Below are positions 9,060 through 20,007 of a stretch of 64,000 bases of DNA, piece by piece. How positions within the stretch are numbered: position 1 is the first letter of the stretch; each line of letters starts with the position of its first letter. The translations under genes were made by a program, and so were the position numbers. The stretch covers positions 372,001 through 436,000 of the forward strand of contig NZ_VMSG01000001.1 in assembly GCF_007713465.1 (NCBI RefSeq), read 5' to 3'. Origin of the DNA: Pseudomonas sp. H3(2019). Lineage in GTDB: Bacteria; Pseudomonadota; Gammaproteobacteria; Pseudomonadales; Pseudomonadaceae. The notes under the pieces are model-generated. The model made no database searches. It had not been told where the DNA came from and was given only the letters and a program-made list of their open reading frames with translations.

Positions 9060-9381
9060 TGTCACTCTCCTCGAGGCGGTCCGTGAGATGCGCGGACATA
9101 CAGTCGCGCAAGCCTATGCAATGCCAGGCGAGCGGACAACCTATTGTGGCGTTTGCACATGGAAACAAAGGTACGTTACGTGATTGTATTGACGTGCACT
9201 TACGCTGACAGGGCACGCTAGAGCGCCTGATGTTTGCGTCGCACGTTGGAGGTTAATCTTTCCTTAACCCGTCTCTTTCAGACTCTTGATCGTATTTCTC
9301 GATATTTCAAAGCGAAATTTTCGGCTTTAAATCGATAGATAACTCGATAGTCTTGGTCGCAGTTCTTACAGGATTTGAGCA
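9060..9381. promoter_or_regulatory. Divergent promoter region between bioA and the cytochrome b561 gene
   Basis: A 322-bp gap without a credible gene, and it must hold the promoters of both divergent genes. The clearest element is an inverted repeat at 9251-9269, GGTTAA-N7-TTAACC. The right half (9290-9350) is AT-rich. No AACC-N14/15-GGTT pair typical of a BirA site was found. Confidence 0.5.
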
Positions 9382-9933
9382 ATGCAGCTACGTAACTCTT
9401 CCTCCCGCTACGGCGGGGTCAGCATCTTTCTGCACTGGGGTGTGGCGCTGGCGGTCTTCGGTCTGTTTGCTCTGGGCTTGTGGATGGTCGGTCTCGACTA
9501 CTACAGCAGCTGGCGCAAAGAAGCGCCGGACTTGCACAAAAGCATCGGCCTGACGCTGTTCGCGATCATGTTGCTGCGGGCGTTGTGGCGCTTTATCAGC
9601 CCACCGCCGCCGACGCTGCAAAGCTATAGCCGCATGACGCGCCTCGGCGCCAAGCTCGGTCATTCCTTCCTCTATCTCAGCCTGTTCGCTGTGATGATTG
9701 CCGGTTACCTGATTTCCACCGCAGACGGTGTCGGGATTCCGGTGTTTGGTCTGTTTGAAATTCCTGCACTGATTTCCGGTCTACCGGACCAGGCAGACAC
9801 CGCCGGTGCGATTCATCTGTATCTGGCCTGGGCACTGGTTATTTTTTCCGGTCTCCATGCGTTGGCAGCACTGAAGCACCACTTTATCGACCGTGATGCG
9901 ACCCTGACACGAATGCTGGGACGCAAAGCCTGA
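9382..9933 (+). CDS. Cytochrome b561 family protein
   Basis: 183 residues with four predicted membrane helices (about 15-35, 50-68, 90-110 and 145-165). Histidines suited to bind two b hemes occur in the helices, including LHWG near residue 16, LHKSIG, GHSFL and a late [11 protein letters not shown]. The family moves electrons between quinol and periplasmic partners. AGGA precedes the ATG. It lies 31 bp upstream of yceI on the same strand, an arrangement common in Gammaproteobacteria, so the two are probably one operon. Confidence 0.88.
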   Translation: MQLRNSSSRYGGVSIFLHWGVALAVFGLFALGLWMVGLDYYSSWRKEAPDLHKSIGLTLFAIMLLRALWRFISPPPPTLQSYSRMTRLGAKLGHSFLYLSLFAVMIAGYLISTADGVGIPVFGLFEIPALISGLPDQADTAGAIHLYLAWALVIFSGLHALAALKHHFIDRDATLTRMLGRKA

Positions 9934-9964
9934 TGTTCAACCTCGACTCCAAGGAATAGAAAGC

Positions 9965-10543
9965 ATGTTGAAAAAGACTCTCGCCGCTCTGGCAATCGGT
10001 ACTGCGCTGTTGTCAGCCGGTCAGGCGATGGCCGCGGAATACAAAATCGACAAAGAAGGCAATCACGCTTTCGTCGACTTCAAGATCAGCCACCTGGGCT
10101 ACAGCTTCATCCACGGTACTTTCAAGGACTGGGACGGTAAGTTCAGCTTCGACGCCAAGGCTCCAGAAGCCAGCAAAATCGACGTTGTGCTGAAAACCGC
10201 CAGCGTTGATACCAACCACGCTGAACGTGACAAGCACATTCGTACCCCGGACTTCCTGGACGCAGCGAAATTCCCTGAGGCCAAGTTCGTTTCCACCAGT
10301 GTTAAATCCACTGGCGAAAAAACCGCTGACGTGACCGGCGACCTGACTCTGCACGGCGTGACCAAGCCAGTCGTGTTCAAGGCAACCTTCAACGGCGAAG
10401 GCAAGGATCCATGGGGCGGCTACCGTGCCGGCTTCAACGGCACGACTACCCTGCAGTTGAGCGAGTTCGGCATCAAAGGCCCAGGTCCTACTTCCCAGAC
10501 CCTGGACCTGGACATCACGTTTGAAGGTGTTCAAGCGAAATAA
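9965..10543 (+). CDS. YceI family periplasmic protein
   Basis: 192 residues with a Sec signal peptide (cleavage probably after AGQAMA, about residue 22). The YceI lipocalin-like beta-barrel follows, beginning [18 protein letters not shown]. Members bind long isoprenoid lipids such as polyprenyl chains. The start has AAGGAATAG upstream. Co-transcription with the cytochrome b561 gene is likely, and a strong bidirectional terminator follows. The exact ligand and cellular role are unknown. Confidence 0.9.
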   Translation: MLKKTLAALAIGTALLSAGQAMAAEYKIDKEGNHAFVDFKISHLGYSFIHGTFKDWDGKFSFDAKAPEASKIDVVLKTASVDTNHAERDKHIRTPDFLDAAKFPEAKFVSTSVKSTGEKTADVTGDLTLHGVTKPVVFKATFNGEGKDPWGGYRAGFNGTTTLQLSEFGIKGPGPTSQTLDLDITFEGVQAK

Positions 10544-10559
10544 TTTTCGCGGCTGACAC

Positions 10560-10596
10560 AAAAACGCCCCTGATCTTGCGATCAGGGGCGTTTTTG
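10560..10596. terminator. Bidirectional rho-independent terminator
   Basis: The hairpin CGCCCCTGAT and ATCAGGGGCG is flanked by an A-run on the left and a T-run on the right. It therefore serves rightward yceI and leftward rhlE, which converge here. Confidence 0.92.
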
Positions 10597-10609
10597 TTAG
10601 CGGGAGAAA

Positions 10610-12466
10610 TCAGCGGTTGCGGGTCAGCAACGCCGGTTTCTCGCCACGTGGACGGCTTGGCAGTTGATCGAGCTGCTCAGGTGTCGGGAAGCGATCGGCC
10701 TTGGACTCCTTGTGCATGATCTTCGGCTGGGTACCGCGCGGGTTTTGCACGGCGGGTTCCTGACGCGACTGGTCGTCACGGGCCGGGCGGCGGTTGCGCG
10801 ATTCTTCGCGACGGGCCTGGCCGTCACGTGGAGCGCCGCTGCGTGGACCGCTGCGTTTGGCAGGCGGAGTGCCAGTACTGGCGCCGCTGCTGTTACGCGG
10901 ACCGTTCTGGCGACCCTGTGGCTGGCCGGCGCGTGGAGCACCTGCACCTGCACCAGCGCCTTGCGCCGGAGCACCCGGGCGGCGGCCACGACCTTGAGGG
11001 GCCTTTTGCTGCGGAACGTAGTCGACGCGGTTACCGAAGTTATCGACATCATCGTCGAGGAACTCGTCCGGTGCGCGGTCAGCGGCGGCGCGGGGTGCCG
11101 GGCGCTGCTGTTCGCGGGCCGGGGTGCCTTCACGCGGCTTTTGAGCCGGGCGTTCGCCACGGCCGGCAGCCGGTTTTTCCTTGCCGCCCTTGTCCTTGCC
11201 CTTGTCTTTACGACCGCCGCCGCTGCCGTTTGGACCGTCGCCGCGCGGGCCACGTGGGTTGCGCGGGTTACGCACATCCGGACGCTCGCGAACTTCCGGT
11301 TTCTCGGCTTCGACGCTGCTGGAATCAAAGCCCATCAGGTCGCCATCGGCGATTTTCTGCTTGGTCATGCGCTCGATGCTTTTCAGCAGTTTTTCTTCGT
11401 CCGGGGCAACCAGCGAGATCGCTTCGCCCGAACGACCGGCACGGCCGGTACGGCCGATACGGTGCACATAATCTTCGTCGACGTTTGGCAGCTCGAAGTT
11501 GACCACGTGTGGCAACTGATCGATATCCAGGCCGCGAGCGGCGATATCGGTGGCCACCAGGATGCGCACGTCACCGGCCTTGAAGTCGGCCAGGGCTTTG
11601 GTGCGAGCATTCTGGCTCTTGTTACCGTGGATCGCGACGGCGCTCAGGCCGTGTTTGTCCAGGTACTCGGCCAGGCGGTTGGCGCCATGCTTGGTGCGGG
11701 TGAAGACCAGAACCTGTTCCCAGGCGCCGGCAGTAATCAGGTGCGCCAGCAGCGAGCGCTTGTGGCTGGCGGCCAGACGGAATACCCGTTGCTCGATGCG
11801 CTCGACCGTGGTGTTCGGCGGCGTGACTTCGATGCGTTCCGGGTTGTGCAGCAACTTGCCGGCAAGGTCAGTGATGTCCTTGGAGAAGGTTGCCGAGAAC
11901 AGCAGGTTCTGACGTTTGGCCGGCAGACGGGCGAGGACTTTTTTCACGTCATGGACGAAGCCCATGTCGAGCATCCGGTCCGCTTCGTCCAATACCAGGA
12001 TTTCCACGTGGGACAGGTCGACGCTGCCTTGGCCAGCCAGGTCGAGCAAACGGCCCGGGCAGGCTACCAGCACGTCAACACCGCGGGACATGGCTTGAAC
12101 CTGTGGGTTCATGCCAACGCCGCCGAAAATGCAGGCACTGACGAATTTCAGGTCACGGGCGTAGACCTTGAAACTCTCGTGCACCTGGGCGGCCAGTTCG
12201 CGAGTCGGGGTCAGGACCAGGACGCGTGGTTGGCGCGGGCCGTGACGCTGGGATTTGTCCGGGTGACCGTTAGGGAACAGGCGCTCCAGAATCGGCAAGG
12301 CGAAACCGCCGGTTTTACCCGTACCTGTCTGCGCCGCAACCATCAAGTCGCGACCTTGCAACACGGCGGGAATGGCCCGCTGTTGCACCGGGGTAGGCTG
12401 GGTGTAGCCCGCTGCCTCGATGGCGCGGACTAAAGCCTCGGAGAGACCGAGGGAAGCAAAGGACAT
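10610..12466 (-). CDS. rhlE: DEAD-box ATP-dependent RNA helicase RhlE
   Basis: 618 residues. The helicase core spans about 1-375, with a Q motif near YTQPTPVQQ, Walker A AQTGTGKT, the DEAD box in [13 protein letters not shown] in LFSATF and motif [11 protein letters not shown] long, basic, low-complexity tail rich in Arg, Gly, Pro and Ala follows (about 390-618) and is likely to bind RNA. The start at 12466 ([12 protein letters not shown]) matches the family and has AGGATTA ahead. RhlE helicases act in ribosome maturation, mRNA decay and cold adaptation. The tail is longer than in enterobacterial RhlE. Confidence 0.93.
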   Translation of the reverse strand: MSFASLGLSEALVRAIEAAGYTQPTPVQQRAIPAVLQGRDLMVAAQTGTGKTGGFALPILERLFPNGHPDKSQRHGPRQPRVLVLTPTRELAAQVHESFKVYARDLKFVSACIFGGVGMNPQVQAMSRGVDVLVACPGRLLDLAGQGSVDLSHVEILVLDEADRMLDMGFVHDVKKVLARLPAKRQNLLFSATFSKDITDLAGKLLHNPERIEVTPPNTTVERIEQRVFRLAASHKRSLLAHLITAGAWEQVLVFTRTKHGANRLAEYLDKHGLSAVAIHGNKSQNARTKALADFKAGDVRILVATDIAARGLDIDQLPHVVNFELPNVDEDYVHRIGRTGRAGRSGEAISLVAPDEEKLLKSIERMTKQKIADGDLMGFDSSSVEAEKPEVRERPDVRNPRNPRGPRGDGPNGSGGGRKDKGKDKGGKEKPAAGRGERPAQKPREGTPAREQQRPAPRAAADRAPDEFLDDDVDNFGNRVDYVPQQKAPQGRGRRPGAPAQGAGAGAGAPRAGQPQGRQNGPRNSSGASTGTPPAKRSGPRSGAPRDGQARREESRNRRPARDDQSRQEPAVQNPRGTQPKIMHKESKADRFPTPEQLDQLPSRPRGEKPALLTRNR

Positions 12467-12693
12467 GAGTAATCCTGTTTTAGTTAGGGCTTGGCCCAAT
12501 GGGATAGTCTTGCCTGGCGCGAATGGCGTTTATGGAGAAGCGCAATCGCGTCCGGTCCTGCTGGGGCTTGAAGGCTCATCTTCGATTACTCGCGCGGGCT
12601 GAAAAGCTGCGCTGTAGCAGTGTCGGGATGCCTTAAACAAGACCGAGCGTCCGGGCGTAAGCCTGGCGGGAAGGCCGGAGTATAACAGAGCAA

Positions 12694-13509
12694 TCACGGA
12701 GCGCTGCTTTCCTGCTGCTCAACGGTTTTCCCGTTGCTGGCTTGCGGCGTGATCTGCACAGCGTCAGGTGCCGGGCCGGCGCCATATCGCGCACTCAATT
12801 GCGCGTAGGCCGGTTCGCGTTTGAAGCGCTTGAGCTCGGCGCCGAAACGTTGCACCAGCAGGTCCATGCCGGCATTGCGACGCAGGGCCAGAAACTGGCT
12901 TTGGTGACTGATGACCGTGGGGCTTTCGCTGATCTGGTCGCGCAGTTTCAAGGTGTCGAGCAGGGTTTGGCCAACCCGGCGGTCGGTGATCAGCAGGTCG
13001 ATACGGCCACGTTGCAGCTTGCCAAAGTTGGCTTCATGGGTCGGCGCAGGCTCGCGGGTGAACAGGGGCGAGTCCCTGAAGTCCTGGCTGTACAGGTAGC
13101 CGGGCGAAGTGCCGATGGTCAGGCCGCGCAGGTCTTCAAGGGTGCGGAAGGGGTGAGGGCGATCGTTGGCATAGAACAGCACGAACTCGACTTCCGAGAG
13201 CGGTTCGGCGGGATAGAGCAGAGTAGCGTCGCGTTCGTTGCTATGGAAAATGTCCAGTACGCCGTCCGCCAGCCCTTGATCAAGCATGGCCAGGCAGCGT
13301 TTCCATGGCAGGAACTGCCACTCAACCTCAATCCCCAGGCGCTTGAAGACGATCGCGGTGGTTTCGTAGTCCAGTCCGAGGGGCTGACCGTTTTCCTCGT
13401 AGACGTAGGGGGCCCAAGGCTCGGTGACAAGGCGCAGTTTCTCGCCCCGAGCGGTAAAGCTCAGGCAAGCAAAAAGCACGGCTGTCAGCAATTGGGCAAT
13501 GACGGGCAT
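12694..13509 (-). CDS. Periplasmic substrate-binding protein (family 3, amino-acid type)
   Basis: 271 residues with a signal peptide (about 1-22, ending near FTARG). A type 3 solute-binding fold follows, with EPWAPYVYEENG and GLDYETTAIVFKRLG near the start and FLPWKRCLAMLDQG further on. Such proteins normally deliver polar amino acids to an ABC importer, but no permease or ATPase gene is nearby. An orphan sensor-like binding protein is therefore also possible. The ribosome site is weak. Ligand unknown. Confidence 0.8.
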   Translation of the reverse strand: MPVIAQLLTAVLFACLSFTARGEKLRLVTEPWAPYVYEENGQPLGLDYETTAIVFKRLGIEVEWQFLPWKRCLAMLDQGLADGVLDIFHSNERDATLLYPAEPLSEVEFVLFYANDRPHPFRTLEDLRGLTIGTSPGYLYSQDFRDSPLFTREPAPTHEANFGKLQRGRIDLLITDRRVGQTLLDTLKLRDQISESPTVISHQSQFLALRRNAGMDLLVQRFGAELKRFKREPAYAQLSARYGAGPAPDAVQITPQASNGKTVEQQESSAP

Positions 13510-13606
13510 CGCTGGAGATTACGACGAGATTTGGGCAATAGCCAGAAGCGGATGTTGGAAGTGGGTGCTCTAGCACAAGGGATTTGGGAATGTGATCCGG
13601 GAATCG

Positions 13607-13680
13607 AAAGATCGCAGCCTGCGGAAACTCCTACGGATTATCCGCGTAGGGGTTGCCGCAGGCTGCGATTTTCTGATCTT
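13607..13680. repeat. REP-like inverted repeat, family B
   Basis: Arms containing GATCGCAGCCTGCGG at 13610-13624 and CCGCAGGCTGCGATT at 13656-13670 form a long hairpin downstream of metF. Sister copies are at 14577-14650 and 36743-36824. Confidence 0.75.
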
Positions 13681-13693
13681 GCCTGTACGACTT

Positions 13694-14539
13694 TTAACGC
13701 GGCAGTTTCAGGTTGCTCCATACCGCCAGGCTAGGTTCAGCCTGGTTCAGGGTATAGAAATGCAGCCCTGGCGCGCCGCCTTGCAGCAAGCGTTCACACA
13801 TTTCGGTGATCACCTGCTCGCCGAAGCCCTGAATGCTTTGGGTGTCGTCACCGTAGGCTTCCAGCTGCTTGCGGATCCAGCGCGGGATTTCCGCACCGCA
13901 GGCGTCGGAGAAGCGTGCCAGCTTGCTGTAGTTGGTGATCGGCATGATGCCCGGAACAATCGGGATGTTCACGCCCATCGCCTGTACACGCTCGACGAAG
14001 TAGAAGTAGCTGTCGGCGTTGAAGAAGTACTGGGTGATCGCACTGTTGGCGCCGGCGTTGGCCTTGCGCACGAAATTGGTGAGATCGTCTTCGAAGTTGC
14101 GGGCTTGCGGGTGCATTTCCGGGTAGGCGGCAACTTCGATGTGGAAGTGGTCGCCGGTCTCTTCACGAATGAAGCTCACCAGGTCATTGGCGTGGCGCAT
14201 TTCGCCGCTGGCCATGCCCATGCCTGAAGGCAGGTCACCGCGCAAAGCAACGATCCGCTTGATGCCGGCCGCCTTGTATTGAGCCAGCAGGCCGCGCAAG
14301 TCAGCCTTGCTGTCGCCCACGCAAGACAGATGCGGTGCGGCAGGGACTTTGACTTCGCTTTCGAGCTGCAACACGGTGTTGAGGGTGCGATCACGGGTCG
14401 AACCACCAGCGCCATAGGTGCAGGAGAAGAAATCGGGGTTGTACGTGGCCAGCTGACGGGCAGTGGCGATGAGCTTTTCATGCCCGGCATCGGTCTTCGT
14501 AGGGAAGAACTCGAAGCTGTAGCGGCGGTCTTGGGACAT
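13694..14539 (-). CDS. metF: 5,10-methylenetetrahydrofolate reductase MetF
   Basis: 281 residues, FAD-dependent TIM-barrel enzyme. It reduces methylene-THF to methyl-THF, the methyl donor for methionine synthase. Family features are SFEFFPTKT at the start (catalytic Glu), TYGAGGSTRD, LRGDLP and the late segment NQAEPSL. The gene lies 130 bp downstream of ahcY on the same strand, with a family B repeat between them. It may be transcribed from the riboswitch-controlled ahcY promoter. AGGGTATTCC precedes the ATG. Confidence 0.94.
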   Translation of the reverse strand: MSQDRRYSFEFFPTKTDAGHEKLIATARQLATYNPDFFSCTYGAGGSTRDRTLNTVLQLESEVKVPAAPHLSCVGDSKADLRGLLAQYKAAGIKRIVALRGDLPSGMGMASGEMRHANDLVSFIREETGDHFHIEVAAYPEMHPQARNFEDDLTNFVRKANAGANSAITQYFFNADSYFYFVERVQAMGVNIPIVPGIMPITNYSKLARFSDACGAEIPRWIRKQLEAYGDDTQSIQGFGEQVITEMCERLLQGGAPGLHFYTLNQAEPSLAVWSNLKLPR

Positions 14540-14576
14540 AGGAATACCCTTTAGAACTCGTAAGCCGGACGCTGGC

Positions 14577-14650
14577 CCCCCGTAGGAGCTACCGCAGGCT
14601 GCGATCTTTCAAGGATCAAAAGATCGCAGCCTGCGGCGGCTCCTACGGGG
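14577..14650. repeat. REP-like inverted repeat, family B
   Basis: Near-perfect hairpin between ahcY and metF. The left arm is CCCGTAGGAGCTACCGCAGG with GCTGCGATCTTT following; the right arm is its complement ending CTCCTACGGG. It sits inside the likely ahcY-metF transcript and could lower metF mRNA or protect the upstream message. Confidence 0.8.
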
Positions 14651-14669
14651 AGCGGTCAGTCAGCGCCTA

Positions 14670-16200
<1,531 letters not shown>

Positions 16201-16246
16201 ACAGGTGGCGGGAAAACGGTACCAATCGAAGATGACCGTTTTGAAA

Positions 16247-16282
16247 CGGGGGCGATTATAGCGGGCTAAGCTGATCTTCCAA
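16247..16282 (-). promoter_or_regulatory. Sigma-70 promoter of ahcY
   Basis: On the leftward strand, TTGGAA (16282-16277) and a perfect TATAAT (16260-16255) are separated by 16 bp. Transcription would start near 16248, giving a leader of about 170 nt that contains the whole riboswitch. Confidence 0.75.
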
Positions 16283-16402
16283 AGGGTTTCTGTCGGCCAA
16301 ATGAAAGTCGTTAATGGCGACCATAGTCGAAGCCTCATGGAGCATGACTGCCCGGTCTGCCATGATGGCCGGCATCAATCGGCAAGACGGTCAGGAGCGA
16401 GC

Positions 16403-16807
16403 ATGAATTTCCACACCCGCAAATGGGTAAAACCCGAAGACCTTAACCCCAACGGCACGCTGTTCGGCGGTAGCCTGCTGCGCTGGATCGACGAAGAGGC
16501 CGCCATTTACGCAATCGTCCAGCTGGGCAACCAGCGCGTGGTCACCAAGTACATTTCCGAAATCAACTTCGTCAGCGCCTCGCGCCAGGGCGACATCATC
16601 GAGCTGGGTATCACCGCTACCGAGTTCGGTCGTACCTCGATCACCCTGACCTGCGAAGTGCGCAACAAGATCACCCGCAAAAGCATCCTCACGGTCGAGA
16701 AGATGGTCTTCGTCAACCTGGGCGAAGACGGTTTGCCTGCGCCCCATGGCCGGACCGAGATCAAGTACGTCAAAGACCAGTTCAAGGATGATGCTGGCGG
16801 CGAGTAA
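16403..16807 (+). CDS. Acyl-CoA thioesterase, hotdog fold (YciA/BFIT type)
   Basis: 134 residues, one hotdog domain. The motif NPNGTLFGGSLLRWIDEEAA contains the Asn/Gly turn and the acidic residue typical of the YciA group of acyl-CoA thioesterases. NFVSASRQGDIIELG and the central strand pattern follow. It is expected to hydrolyse fatty acyl-CoA thioesters in the cytoplasm. An upstream in-frame start exists, but AGGAGCGAGC directly ahead of the ATG at 16403 favours this one. It diverges from ahcY. Confidence 0.87.
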   Translation: MNFHTRKWVKPEDLNPNGTLFGGSLLRWIDEEAAIYAIVQLGNQRVVTKYISEINFVSASRQGDIIELGITATEFGRTSITLTCEVRNKITRKSILTVEKMVFVNLGEDGLPAPHGRTEIKYVKDQFKDDAGGE

Positions 16808-16850
16808 TGCGAGCCCCTGCGAGGGGCGGGGACAAAACAAGGAGTGTGTC

Positions 16851-17684
16851 GTGCTTGCGACGGCGTTGGTGTTGGTGGCGGCGCTATTACACGCAGCCTG
16901 GAATACCCTGATCAAATTCAGCGCTGAGCGGTTACTGGTCGTGGCCTGCATGGACAGTGTAGCGATGCTGTTTGTCGCGCTGATGCTGGGTTTCGTCGCG
17001 CTGCCACCGATGGACATCTGGTCGTGGATACTCGCTTCGGCCGCCTTCGAGTTGCTCTATCGCTATCTACTGATCCAGGCCTATCGGGTCGGCGATCTCG
17101 GGCTGGTCTATCCGCTGATGCGCGGTTTGTCGCCGTTGGTGGTCCTGGCGTTGACACTGATCTTTGCCGGCGAAGTGCTGACGACCCAGCAGATCCTCGG
17201 CATTTTGCTGATCCCGTTCGGCATGCTGTGCCTGCTCTGGCAGGGCGGTGGGGGGGAGCGTTTGCCGTGGTCGATGTTGCCGGTAGTGGTGCTGATCGGC
17301 TTGTGCATCGGCGGTTACACCTTTATCGATGGGCAGGCGTTGCGGCGCTGGTCGCACCCGCTCGATTACCTGGTCTGGGTCACATTGCTCAGCGCCTGGC
17401 CGTTTCCGCTGTTAGCGCTGGTGCGCAAGCGTCCGGCTTTTATACTGTTCTGGCGTGAGCAGTGGCGACTGGGGTTGAGCGTCGGGTTCTGTGTGTTGTT
17501 CAGCTACGCTTTGGTGCTCTGGGCCATGCAGTTGGGGTCAATTGCCGAAGCGGCGGCGTTGCGCGAGATCAGTGTGATTCTGGTGGTGCTGTTCGGCATG
17601 CGTTACCTCAAAGAACCTTTTGGCAGACCCAGACTCCTGGCCTGTGGGCTGGTGCTGGCCGGTATGCTTGTGATGAAGTTCTGA
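16851..17684 (+). CDS. EamA-family (DMT) membrane transporter
   Basis: 277 residues made of about ten hydrophobic helices in two EamA repeats. The N-terminal half has AALLHAAWNTLIKF and the C-terminal half ends in GRPRLLACGLVLAGMLVMKF. A GTG start at 16851 is chosen because AAGGAG precedes it by six bases and it gives a membrane helix at once. Upstream in-frame codons would overlap the thioesterase gene. The family exports small metabolites; the substrate is unknown. A MAPEG-like gene follows after 35 bp, perhaps in one operon. Confidence 0.83.
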   Translation: MLATALVLVAALLHAAWNTLIKFSAERLLVVACMDSVAMLFVALMLGFVALPPMDIWSWILASAAFELLYRYLLIQAYRVGDLGLVYPLMRGLSPLVVLALTLIFAGEVLTTQQILGILLIPFGMLCLLWQGGGGERLPWSMLPVVVLIGLCIGGYTFIDGQALRRWSHPLDYLVWVTLLSAWPFPLLALVRKRPAFILFWREQWRLGLSVGFCVLFSYALVLWAMQLGSIAEAAALREISVILVVLFGMRYLKEPFGRPRLLACGLVLAGMLVMKF

Positions 17685-17719
17685 GCGAGCGTTTACGAAA
17701 CTCTAAAAAGGAATCTGCA

Positions 17720-18103
17720 ATGAATGTTGCCCTGTGGTGTGTATTGATCGCGATTTTCTTGCCGTACGTTTGCACCGCCATTGCCAAGATCGGCGGCAAG
17801 TTCGGGCTTCGGGATAATCATGATCCGCGCGATTTTCTTGAGTCCCTCGAAGGGTTCGCCAGGCGTGCCCACTGGGCCCAGTTGAACAGCTTTGAAGTCA
17901 CCCCGGCGTTTGCCGCCGCGGTCATCGTCGCGCACCTGGTCGGCAATGCCGAACTGGTGACGATCAACGTGCTGTCGGTGCTGTTCATCACCAGCCGCCT
18001 GCTTTACATCATCTGCTACCTGGCAGACTGGGCGATCCTGCGTTCGCTGGTGTGGTTTGTCGGCATGGGGCTGATTGCCGCCTTCTTTTTTGTGTCGATC
18101 TGA
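17720..18103 (+). CDS. MAPEG family membrane protein
   Basis: 127 residues with four predicted helices (about 3-20, 58-78, 82-102 and 106-126) and a cytosolic loop that includes NHDPRDFLESLEGFARRAHWAQLNS in shortened form. This arrangement fits bacterial MAPEG proteins, relatives of membrane glutathione transferases. AAAAAGGAATC precedes the ATG. Enzymatic activity is not evident from the sequence. Confidence 0.82.
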   Translation: MNVALWCVLIAIFLPYVCTAIAKIGGKFGLRDNHDPRDFLESLEGFARRAHWAQLNSFEVTPAFAAAVIVAHLVGNAELVTINVLSVLFITSRLLYIICYLADWAILRSLVWFVGMGLIAAFFFVSI

Positions 18104-18122
18104 CGCGATGCGGAATCGTTTT

Positions 18123-18151
18123 TGTAGCAGCTGGCGCAGCCTGCTGCTACA
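18123..18151. repeat. Short inverted repeat between convergent genes
   Basis: TGTAGCAG and CTGCTACA around a 13-nt centre that contains a smaller GCTG/CAGC pairing, preceded by a T-run. It may act as a terminator for the leftward mltA transcript on the opposite strand or be a REP remnant. Confidence 0.45.
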
Positions 18152-18177
18152 GGAATCAACAGCGTGTTGGGTGCAAC

Positions 18178-19350
18178 TTACTTTGTGTCGGTCACCTGTG
18201 GCAGTTGCGGCAGCGCTGCGCCTTTTGGCCAGAGCATCCAGATTTGCCCTTGCTGTTTCATGTCGCCGGCCAGTTGCCCGGCGGCATCGCCGGTGCCCCA
18301 GAACAGGTCGGCGCGAACTTCGCCGGTGATCGCGCCACCGGTGTCCTGTGCGGCGACGGGGCGTACCAGTGCGCTGCCATCAGGGCGGGTGGTGGATAAC
18401 CAGAGCAGACTGCCCAGCGGAATCACCTTGCGATCCACCGCCACGCTGTAACCCGAGGTCAGTGGCACGTTCAACGAGCCGCGTGGACCTTCGTTGCTGT
18501 CAGGATTGCGGCTGAAGAATACATAACTCGGGTTACTGCCGAGCAGTTCAGGAATGCGCGTCGGGTGAGTCTTGGCCCAGGCGCTGATGGCACCCATGGT
18601 CACGTCTTCTTTTTTCAGCTCGCCCTGATCCACCAGCCAGCGGCCAATAGGACGGTAGGGGTGGCCGTTCTGGTCGGCATAACCGATGCGCAGTTGGCGG
18701 CCATCTTCCAGCTGAATGCGGCCCGAGCCCTGGATTTGCAGAAACTGCAGGTCCATCGGATCGGTCAGCCACGCCAGCACAGGCGCCTTGACCCCTTTGG
18801 TTTCAATGGCGGCGGCATCGTCGTAAGGCTTGAGCACCCGGCCTTCAAGGCGACCGCGCAGGCGCTTGCCTTTGAGTTCGGGGTAAATGCTCTCAAGCGA
18901 GACGATGATCATGTCGTCCGGTACGCCGTAAACCGGCACATTGGCCACCGGGTTCTGCGTCAGGCTGCCCGGATAGACCGGCTCGTAATAGCCGGTGATC
19001 AAGCCATTGGCATTGCCGCTGGAGGAGCGCAGGCCGTAGACCGCCAGCTGTTCCTTGAGAAAGCCACGGATGGCGTCTGCGGTTTGCGGCACGTTGGCGG
19101 CCGCTGCGCAGGTTGCGCCCCAGACCGGGTCGGACTTCAGGCGAATACAGGCGCTGCGCCAGGAACCGAAGCCGGCCAGCAAGTCATTATCAGATACCGC
19201 CGGCAAAGCTTCCCAGGTCGCGCTGGAATAGGTGGCGATGGCGTGGGTTTGTGGTTTTGCGGTGTCGCCACTGTTGCAACCGGCGAGCAGGGCGACCATC
19301 GGTACGGTCCAGAGCAGAGTGTTGCGCCAGGCCTTGAAACGGCTGTTCAT
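18178..19350 (-). CDS. mltA: Membrane-bound lytic murein transglycosylase A
   Basis: 390 residues, lipoprotein. The signal peptide ends in the lipobox ALLAGC (Cys near residue 25). The MltA and 3D domains follow, with GLITGYYEPVYPGS, LQIQGSGRIQLEDG, IGYADQNGHPY and the C-terminal AAQDTGGAITG carrying the catalytic aspartate. The enzyme cleaves peptidoglycan glycan strands, leaving 1,6-anhydromuramic ends, and is anchored to the outer membrane. The start at 19350 has AGGAAA ahead; the open frame continues upstream without a signal-peptide-like start. Confidence 0.94.
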   Translation of the reverse strand: MNSRFKAWRNTLLWTVPMVALLAGCNSGDTAKPQTHAIATYSSATWEALPAVSDNDLLAGFGSWRSACIRLKSDPVWGATCAAAANVPQTADAIRGFLKEQLAVYGLRSSSGNANGLITGYYEPVYPGSLTQNPVANVPVYGVPDDMIIVSLESIYPELKGKRLRGRLEGRVLKPYDDAAAIETKGVKAPVLAWLTDPMDLQFLQIQGSGRIQLEDGRQLRIGYADQNGHPYRPIGRWLVDQGELKKEDVTMGAISAWAKTHPTRIPELLGSNPSYVFFSRNPDSNEGPRGSLNVPLTSGYSVAVDRKVIPLGSLLWLSTTRPDGSALVRPVAAQDTGGAITGEVRADLFWGTGDAAGQLAGDMKQQGQIWMLWPKGAALPQLPQVTDTK

Positions 19351-19478
19351 GCAGTATTTCCTGTGCAGGTTGCCCGAGCGCTTCCAGCGTTCAGGCAACC
19401 CTTATTGTTAATAGGGCTATTGGTCTTTGCCGACGACGCGAGGATACTGGCCGCCGTTTCCCGTGACCTGAAGCCACC

Positions 19479-19928
19479 ATGACTCTTAAAAGACTTTCTG
19501 TTGTATTGCTGGCCTGCCTGACGCTGTCCGCCTGTGGCGGTGTCGATCCGAACTCGCCGCTGGGTCAGCGCAAGGCGATCTTCAAGCAAATGCTCAAGAC
19601 CGGCGAAGACCTGGGTGGCATGTTGCGGGGACGTATCCCGTTCGATGGCCCGCGTTTTAACGCAGGCGCCGTCAAGCTCGACGCCTTGTCCCATGAGCCG
19701 TGGAAGCATTTCCCACAGGTTCGTGAGGACGGCAACACCAGCGCCAAAGACGGTGTCTGGCAGCAGCAGGCACGTTTCCAGGACATGGCCCGGACACTTG
19801 AAGCCGCCACCGGTGAGCTGGTGATTGCCAGCCAGGTTCAGCCGTACAAGGCCAGTAACCTTGGCCCGGCCGTGCAGAAAGTCGAAGACGCCTGTAGTGC
19901 GTGCCATAAACAGTTTCGTGATCACTGA
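19479..19928 (+). CDS. Cytochrome c' / c556 family lipoprotein
   Basis: 149 residues. The signal peptide has lipobox LTLSAC (Cys near residue 19). A four-helix-type domain follows, ending in CSACHKQF, the single heme c attachment site CxxCH close to the C-terminus as in cytochrome c'. Upstream phrases such as RKAIFKQML and FQDMAR fit the family helices. It probably functions in the periplasm, bound to a membrane by lipid. It is transcribed divergently from mltA with an 128-bp gap. The electron partner is unknown. Confidence 0.87.
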   Translation: MTLKRLSVVLLACLTLSACGGVDPNSPLGQRKAIFKQMLKTGEDLGGMLRGRIPFDGPRFNAGAVKLDALSHEPWKHFPQVREDGNTSAKDGVWQQQARFQDMARTLEAATGELVIASQVQPYKASNLGPAVQKVEDACSACHKQFRDH

Positions 19929-20007
19929 TTGGTGTTGCCCCGGCTGACGTCTTCGCGATCCGACTTGCTCGCGAAGGCTGCCCGGAGCATGACTTCAATC
20001 TTTCTTC

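Noticed and set aside
9060..9381. BirA site upstream of bioA
   Set aside because: Searched by eye for AACC-N14/15-GGTT on both strands; only GGTTAA/TTAACC in the opposite order was found.
10664..12433. 589-codon frame antisense to rhlE
   Set aside because: Shadow of the helicase gene caused by codon bias and the repetitive tail.
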